A DNA stretch of 64,000 nt from Diogma glabrata. Lineage: Eukaryota > Arthropoda > Insecta > Diptera > Cylindrotomidae. Position numbers and translations under genes: made by a program. Location of the stretch: NCBI GenBank assembly GCA_963693315.1, contig OY856186.1, positions 373,369,663 through 373,433,662 of the forward strand. Direction: 5' to 3'. Shown here piece by piece: positions 57,970 through 64,000 of the stretch (position 1 is its first letter; each line of letters opens with the position of its first letter). Under the pieces are notes generated by a model. That model did no database searches. It worked only from the letters and a program-made list of their open reading frames with translations, and was not told the DNA's origin.

Positions 57970-58890
57970 ATCAAAAAATAGAAAAAAATTAACAAATTAA
58001 TAAAAACTGATCCCTCCATGCGTATGCAAATGTATTTTGTATTTTGTTAAACGGATATTAAAATAAAGTAGATTGATCTGCGCAGGTGCTTTGATGTTGT
58101 ATGATCGGAATAAAGCAGTCCAATTTATGTGTTGTAAGTTGTAACCGAGGTATTTTTACAATATTAATTATTGATTTAATTTTGAAGGACCTTATTGTTA
58201 TGATTTGATGATTTTCAATGTATTGGTAAATTTTTTTTATCGATTAATTGAAAGTAAAAGCCACAGTGACAGAGATAAATAGAACGTCTTTTTACAAAAC
58301 ATAGTTGTTGATAAAACAATTTTGTATTACGTTAGCTAGTTAAATTTTAACCTCCAAAAAATTTTGATCAGGTTTCGTACGAAAAAGTTGAAGATTTTAT
58401 TTTGTCTATCAAACAAAACGGATTGTTTTCACCTCGGTCGGGATAGAACGCTAAGAAAACCAATAGTAATTCGGTTTTAAAACTATATACTATGAACAAA
58501 TATGTAGCTTGCTAAAAAAAAATATTGTAAATAGTTAATATAAATGAAATTGTTATTGAAAATAGAAAAAAAAACTAATTGGCGAATAGTGGAAATAGTG
58601 TGTTTTCCGTACATCTGCCGTGTCTGCCGTACATCATTACAGGTGTGACGAGAAAAACATTGCAATTTCATTAAAATACTTCAAATAGAGATTTTCCTGG
58701 ACAAGAGACAATTTGATATATTTTTTTGGGAATATTCTTAAAATCTTCGTATAATAACCGATTTCGGTTATTATAACAACAATATTTTACTAATGACTTT
58801 ATTAATAAATAGTAGATAAATTGTGAATAGTGGATAAGTCCTTAGTTCGTTAGAATTTGGTATCACATGATAGAAGTTCTGCCGTTCACT
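57970..58890. other. AT-rich spacer, no gene seen
   Basis: No coding sequence or repeat recognised. Confidence 0.45.
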
Positions 58891-59530
58891 ATTATTACAC
58901 TCAGAGAATTTTGTTAGTAAATTTAATAACCGCCCGTTTTAAAAATGTGTAATAAGTTATTTTATCAATCTAATAACGATTTTTATTAAAGTAATTGCCA
59001 CATTCGTTCGATTAATACTTTTTGTTATTATTTTCATAAAAATGTTTATTAAAATAAAAATACGGTCAATATTATTAAAAAAATCACAACGGTTGATTAA
59101 ACTAATAACCAATTCTTATTAAAATGATGAATTCAGACAATCAAATAAAAAATTATGTGATTAACGTAGAGCTATTAAAATAAAAACATAAATTATTATT
59201 TTTGTAGTTAATTTTAATAACAATTTTATTAGATTAATCATCCACGTTTTTACTTTCAAAACGTAGGTTATTAAATTAATAATAGTATACATTAATCTTA
59301 CTTTAAGTTATTATTTTTAATAACGATTAATAAAATATTGGTAAGAATCACAGTTTATATCCAGACGCTGAATAAACAACTTTAAAAAATATTTAAAAGT
59401 TTTGTGAAAAGTTAAAAGTGTTAAGAAAATTGAAAAAGTAAGATTATTTTATTAAACGATAACGTTTGGTATGTGAAACTTTGTAAATTTTTGTACTGTC
59501 TATGGTGTGGTAAAAAAATTGGTTTTTCAG

Positions 59531-60108
59531 TTCCTGAAGCAGATTCATCAGACAGAACATGTAGAAATTTTGTTCGATGAACAGAGTAGTTAGGCTAAAA
59601 TTGAGTCTGCATGGGACAGGACCAAACAACTGAGACTCAGCGACATTTCAAAATTAAAATCAACTTCGGAAATTTTAACCAAATGGAAGCAATTTAAATT
59701 ACCGCTTGGTTATAAACTGGTAATTAATAATTCAATATTAGTATATTTCAATAACATTTTAATTATAATTATAATAATATATATATAATAATTATAATTA
59801 ATTATAATAATATTCCTTTTAAAATTTTCAGATAGACATTTATTTTAAAGCAATATTTCCGAAAGCCAGCGATTTTGGTTGTAAATTACCAACCATTTAT
59901 TCAGAAAACTCAGCCCATTTTTGAAGAACAAATTAAAGATGAAAAGTTAAGAGAGGTGGTTGAAGAACTTCGCAATACAGAGAATATGACAGAAAGTAGG
60001 TTTTTTAAATTTGTTTTTTGGCTCCAAAAACTTGAAAATCACATACAACAGAAGCAGAATTCCATTCAAATTTTACAGCAACAGAATTTTGCTGTCAAAT
60101 TTGTATGA
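59531..60108 (+). pseudogene. Decayed two-exon gene inside the DNA transposon
   Basis: A T-rich acceptor (GGTTTTTCAG, ending 59,530) precedes 63 codons in phase 0, with one internal TAG. They read FLKQIHQTEHVEILFDEQSS, then ESAWDRTKQLRLSDISKLKS and ILTKWKQFKLPLGYKL. A GTAATT donor (59,720) and TTTTCAG acceptor (59,831) bound a 112-bp AT-only-like intron. The next exon begins IDIYFKAIFPKASDFG in phase 0, then a +1 shift near 59,875 leads to a 77-residue frame with FEEQIKDEKLREVVEELRNT and KLENHIQQKQNSIQILQQQN, coiled-coil in character. Family unknown; a transposon-encoded DNA-binding or accessory protein is possible. Confidence 0.45.
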
Positions 60109-60524
60109 AATTCTGTTTCTGTTTCTGATGTATTTGAATACCCGGCTATAAGCTAAAACGTTGTTTTTGGACATGTCATTTGTAATTTTTTTGAGGAAAA
60201 CAATTAAACCTATTCAATGTTAGATTCTGTAATAATATAGTATTTTTCTGTTTTATATTATTTAGATGATATTCTGCTATCAACTATGTATTTACTGCAC
60301 AGGATACTCCGTCAAACCAACAAATAAAGTTTTGTAGCATAAAATTTATAAGAAATACACTGTTCGATATTCTTAAAACAGTTTTGCCATTATAGGCGAA
60401 AATGTTCAAAATGATGAAGAGATGTTACAAAAGTATTTCGATAAAAAAGTACCAATTCAGCCTCTTTTGTTAATCAGTGGGTCTATAATAAAGCCAACTA
60501 GAATGTTTTGATAATGTACGGTAT

Positions 60525-60700
60525 GAAGTTTATACAACATGGAATAGTAGATTCTTGTATGAGTTTAGAATGAAGGCAATTCTTCACGAGGATGAAGTTT
60601 CCCGAAACGAGCGTAGCGAGTGGAGGGAATCATCCGAGTGAAGAATTGCCATCATCCCAAGCGAATACAAGATGCTATTTTATCCACGACTGTAAAATAT
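60525..60700. repeat. Hairpin element, apex GAGCGTAGCGAG
   Basis: Inner arms GGCAATTCTTCACGAGGATGA and TCATCCGAGTGAAGAATTGCC pair almost perfectly. Outer arms (AATAGTAGATTCTTGTAT and ATACAAGATGCTATT) also pair. The apex is AACGAGCGTAGCGAGTGGAG. Confidence 0.75.
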
Positions 60701-61149
60701 TTCGTTTAATTTCCAGTTTTCATGCAAAAATTTGTATCGCCATATTGAAATAAAAACATCAAAGATAGCGAAAAACAAAACAAGTTTGTTGTTTAATTTG
60801 TTAGGGGAATATTTAATAAACTATAGAGCTGTTAAAGAATTTTAATCAAATTAACTAGTTGTGGAATGAATACAATTGCAATGGAAGACATACGCATGGA
60901 AAGCATATATTCTTTAGTCGTGGATAAAGTAATTGATGTGTGCTTCAAAATATTTTTTCTATGCGAAAAGTCACTTCACTAGTGAAAAAGAATAACAAAT
61001 TATAGTTGCTATGGTTTTTTATATAATTTTATAAAGTATTTTAAACAACGTAACCATGAAAAAATAGAATATGAATTTTGAATGTTTTGTTGTCGATTTA
61101 TAACTTTATTATTTATAGTAAACATCGATTATATATATACTACCATAGA

Positions 61150-61285
61150 AAAAATTGCATTTCCTACGCGAGATAAAAACGTTTTTCGTTCGTAAACATG
61201 TCTGACTCGACGCTAGCGCGTCTCGTGAACATATGTTTACTCACGAAAAAACAATGTTTTCATCTCTTGTAGGAAAATATACTAT
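61150..61285. repeat. Hairpin element, apex GACGCTAGCGCGTC
   Basis: ATTTCCTACGCGAGATAAAA pairs with TTTTCATCTCTTGTAGGAAA; CGTTCGTAAACATGT pairs with ACATATGTTTACTCACG. The apex CTCGACGCTAGCGCGTCTCG is nearly self-complementary. Confidence 0.75.
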
Positions 61286-62134
61286 TATTTATTCAACTTA
61301 AAATATCCGCAATCAGCAACCAATTTTGGAATTTTATCCAAAAGTATTTTTTTACATTGAAAGGCGATAAAGAAAGAGCACATTATTCGGTCAATTTGTT
61401 GAATGATTTGTTAAATTCAAATCAATAATATATATTATTAGTTTAGCTATGTACATTTATTTTTTAATTAATAAAAAATATAGTAAAATATATTAAATAT
61501 TACTATATTTTTTATTTTATATACGCACATAGACTCCTTTTGTTCTTTTAATTTTTGTCACATATAAATATAAAAATACTTTAAAGCAAAATTATGAATT
61601 ATTTTAGAATTAAAACTGTGAAATATAAATCTTTAAGATTAATGAAAATAATTGAAATAAATAAAATCGTTAATAAAAAATTTATGCTCTCTTTTATTTA
61701 AAAAGTGTAAAATATAAGTTCCATTATTAATTTAATAAGTTTCATTATTAATTTAATAACATCTTATTATTGATTTAATAAGAACCTATTATTAATCTAA
61801 TTAGATTGTATTATTAATCTGATAACTTAATATTATTTTAAAAACCACTTTATTATTATAATAATATATGTCATTTATCCTAATATAAATGTAATCCATT
61901 ATGTTATTATTTCAATAAGAATTTTTATAAATATAAAAGCTATCGTTTTTAGATTTAAAATTTAATTTTCTTTTGTTAGTAAATATTACGAACAAATAAT
62001 ATTAGTTTAATCATGCCAGTTATTACGAAATTAGTGAAAATAATCACAAGTTGTGATTAGCTGTATAATAATCACCAAATTATTAATCTAATGGCTATTT
62101 TGATAGTTTTTAATAACAGAATTCTCTGAGTGTA

Positions 62135-64000
62135 TAGATCGAATAGTTTAATGGCTTATTTTTAGAAACTATTTATAACTGTGAGGCTCATTTTCATCTT
62201 TATGTCTTCGATAATTGTCAAATTGATTCCAAAAAATTCACGAATAATTATTGATAAACTAATCCACCTTCAAAGCCCAGTACTGTCAAACGAGCAACAA
62301 TTAACTGCGCTTTGAGTAGTAGTAATTATACGCTTTATATTGTATATTTTAAAATTTGCCTTTAAAATTGCCTATTTTAAAATTTGCCAATCCTTAGAAC
62401 GTACAGCTGATGACTACCGAGAACATGTTGTACGCAGCCTAAAAAAGTTTGTGGCGATGTTATTTAAGATGGAATAATGAAGGATTGCCTAGCATGAACC
62501 AACTGGGAACATTTATGCTGAGAGGTTTATGAATGTAATAAAACCATCATAAATTTGACGTTTGACATAACACCACAGGTCACATTGTTCTTGCAAACAG
62601 TGAACCATACAAACCACGTTTGATATCAGTCGGGATACAAAAACTGATTAAAGTCAGAATTCTGTACAGTGAGCAACTAGCATATTCAAACAACTTGAAG
62701 TTTCTAGTTAACACGAGCGTTGATTTTTTAGTGCTCCCATTTAAACTCTATACATCAAAAACTTGTAGCCAAAATATAACGGATTTAATTTATAAATACC
62801 TATACGGAGCGAAACTTCTAGAGGTGGACATCGGACCTAAACGAATTTAAATCCTCCGATTATCAACGTCAATTTTCCATTTTAGTTTGGCCGATTTGTT
62901 CATTTAAAATAAAAACGACTGGTTTATTTAGCAAACACAGCCGTCACTGCATATCAAAATGGTTAGTGTATAGATACATGAACTTCATAAACAGACTCTT
63001 AGATTATACCATCGACTACGATTATGTTGGTTCGTAATTAAAAAAATTAGTTTATTTTAAAGGCGATCCATCACATGTTCAGTCAATCAAAACTACTTCA
63101 CACGATAAAACCGAGAATCTTAAGTTTTAGACAATGCGGTGACTATTATAGCTCAACCGTGATTACTATTCCTGATCACTAGCCTGATATGCTTAAATTA
63201 TCGAATCATTTGTACAGGTGCAATATTTTTTTTAAAATAAAATTAGCCAAAGCATATTCCAGGATCGGAAGATGATTTTTATAAGACGACAATCGCAATT
63301 CTATTTAATCTTTTCAAATTCACATTGAATGACATTTGACTAAAAAGATATTACTAAAATACTGAAATAAATATTCACTCACTGCAACCTCTTTTGTGCC
63401 AACTAAATTTTTCCTGTGGCACTGACATCAAATTCACAAAAAAGATTCGCCCAAAAATGTTGTATAGTACTCGATTTTTTTACAGTTACTTGACTATTGT
63501 TGTAAAAAATGTTTCAAATGTTCATTAACAAAATTGTGTGAGATATCTTAGTGCCATCATCAAATGAGGAAGTACACTAACTTCTTCTGGAATAAGTTTT
63601 CCAAAAACTATCATTGATGCTCCATATGGAAGGGTGTGTCGTCCTTAAGATGACCCTCAGTTGTATAAATATAATCAATTCATTTTCTGGTTTATTGATA
63701 CTTAAAAGCTAAACGTAACTGATTATTATTTATATGGAAGATATACTCATAGAGTGTTTTCGCCGAGTTTTCACCGTCAAATAAATCATCAACCTTCTAT
63801 AATTTAAGGCCAAACGCCGCCACCGAAAACCATTTAATTAGATAGCTTGGGTAGCTGATTTGAGCTAATAATCAAAATTCTAATTCAATAGAAATGAATA
63901 TACTCAATACTCTGATACTGACACAATTAGAGCATTCAAATCCGAATATTCGACTATTCGAATATCCGATTAATTTGGGTATATTTTAAGTATTCGTTAT
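62135..64000. other. Spacer to the window end, no supported gene
   Basis: The longest frame (62,620-62,850, plus, 76 residues) starts with ATA-rich codons and matches no family I know. Terminal bases (63,950-63,975) contain a CGAATATTCG palindrome. Nothing else recognised. Confidence 0.4.

Larger units (their letters stand above)
58898..62132 (+). mobile_element. DNA transposon, CACTCAGAGAATT termini, TA flanks, ~3.2 kb
   Basis: The left end CACTCAGAGAATTTTGTTAG (58,898) is the reverse complement of the right end, TAACAGAATTCTCTGAGTG ending at 62,132, over ~19 bp with one mismatch. Both are flanked outside by TA, consistent with a TA target-site duplication. Several hundred bases inside each end are packed with TTATTAAT/ATTAATAA-type motifs, i.e. 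subterminal repeats of one vocabulary on both sides. A decayed spliced gene (59,531-60,108) and two hairpin elements lie inside. Superfamily not assigned. Confidence 0.72.

Noticed and set aside
62620..62850. 76-residue plus-strand frame near the window end
   Set aside because: No recognisable domain, no upstream signal, isolated in AT-rich spacer; may be chance.
1..64000. CRISPR arrays, operons, ribosome-binding sites, phage or plasmid features
   Set aside because: Repeat structure, intron signals and retroelements are eukaryotic; no regular repeat-spacer arrays of CRISPR type were seen.

Overview
This is about 64 kb of AT-rich eukaryotic DNA from an insect-type genome; the order cannot be fixed from the sequence. 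It is dominated by transposable elements and inverted repeats, with very little host coding sequence. The diversity of decayed LINEs (CR1/L2-like, Jockey-like, RTE-like and an RNase H-bearing LOA/I-type), abundant foldback elements, a phase 1-1 sushi exon with consensus splice sites and long AT-rich spacers all point to an arthropod intronic or intergenic region. Nothing suggests a prokaryotic origin.

Host genes: the best-supported host exon is a complement-control (sushi) module on the minus strand at 26,002-26,202. Two further minus-strand open segments with splice-like borders and coding-like codons lie at 24,873-25,083 and 48,767-48,907. They may be terminal exons of the same or neighbouring genes, but reading phase does not let the first be joined directly to the sushi exon.

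Layout. 0-6 kb: a foldback element, a ~450-bp-period repeat, a 140/280-bp tandem array, a LINE 3' end and an array with a ~300-bp higher-order period. 6-20 kb: AT-rich spacer with many palindromic elements, copies of a short LINE-tailed repeat (family A), LTR-like pieces and a cluster of GATCCGG-rich mini-palindromes. 20.4-23.3 kb: a DNA transposon with ~0.6-kb terminal inverted repeats and a broken transposase gene. 24.8-26.2 kb: host exon(s). 27.0-32.8 kb: a 5'-truncated LINE followed by a nearly full-length LINE (PHD-finger ORF1, endonuclease/RT ORF2, poly(A), candidate target-site duplication) broken by one apparent missing G. 33-43.4 kb: four large foldback elements, two small hairpins and LINE debris. 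44.8-46.8 kb: a 96-bp tandem array and an RTE-type fragment. 51.9-53.9 kb: a decayed LINE with RNase H. 57.3-58.0 kb: the most complete family-A copy. 58.9-62.1 kb: a second DNA transposon with CACTCAGAG termini and TA flanks.

The features do not form a pathway; this is a record of repeated transposition. The recurrent theme is palindromy: at least 15 inverted-repeat structures, four of them small hairpins whose apices share a GAG...TAG...GAG arrangement. If the minus-strand gene is transcribed through this window, its pre-mRNA would contain many long hairpins.
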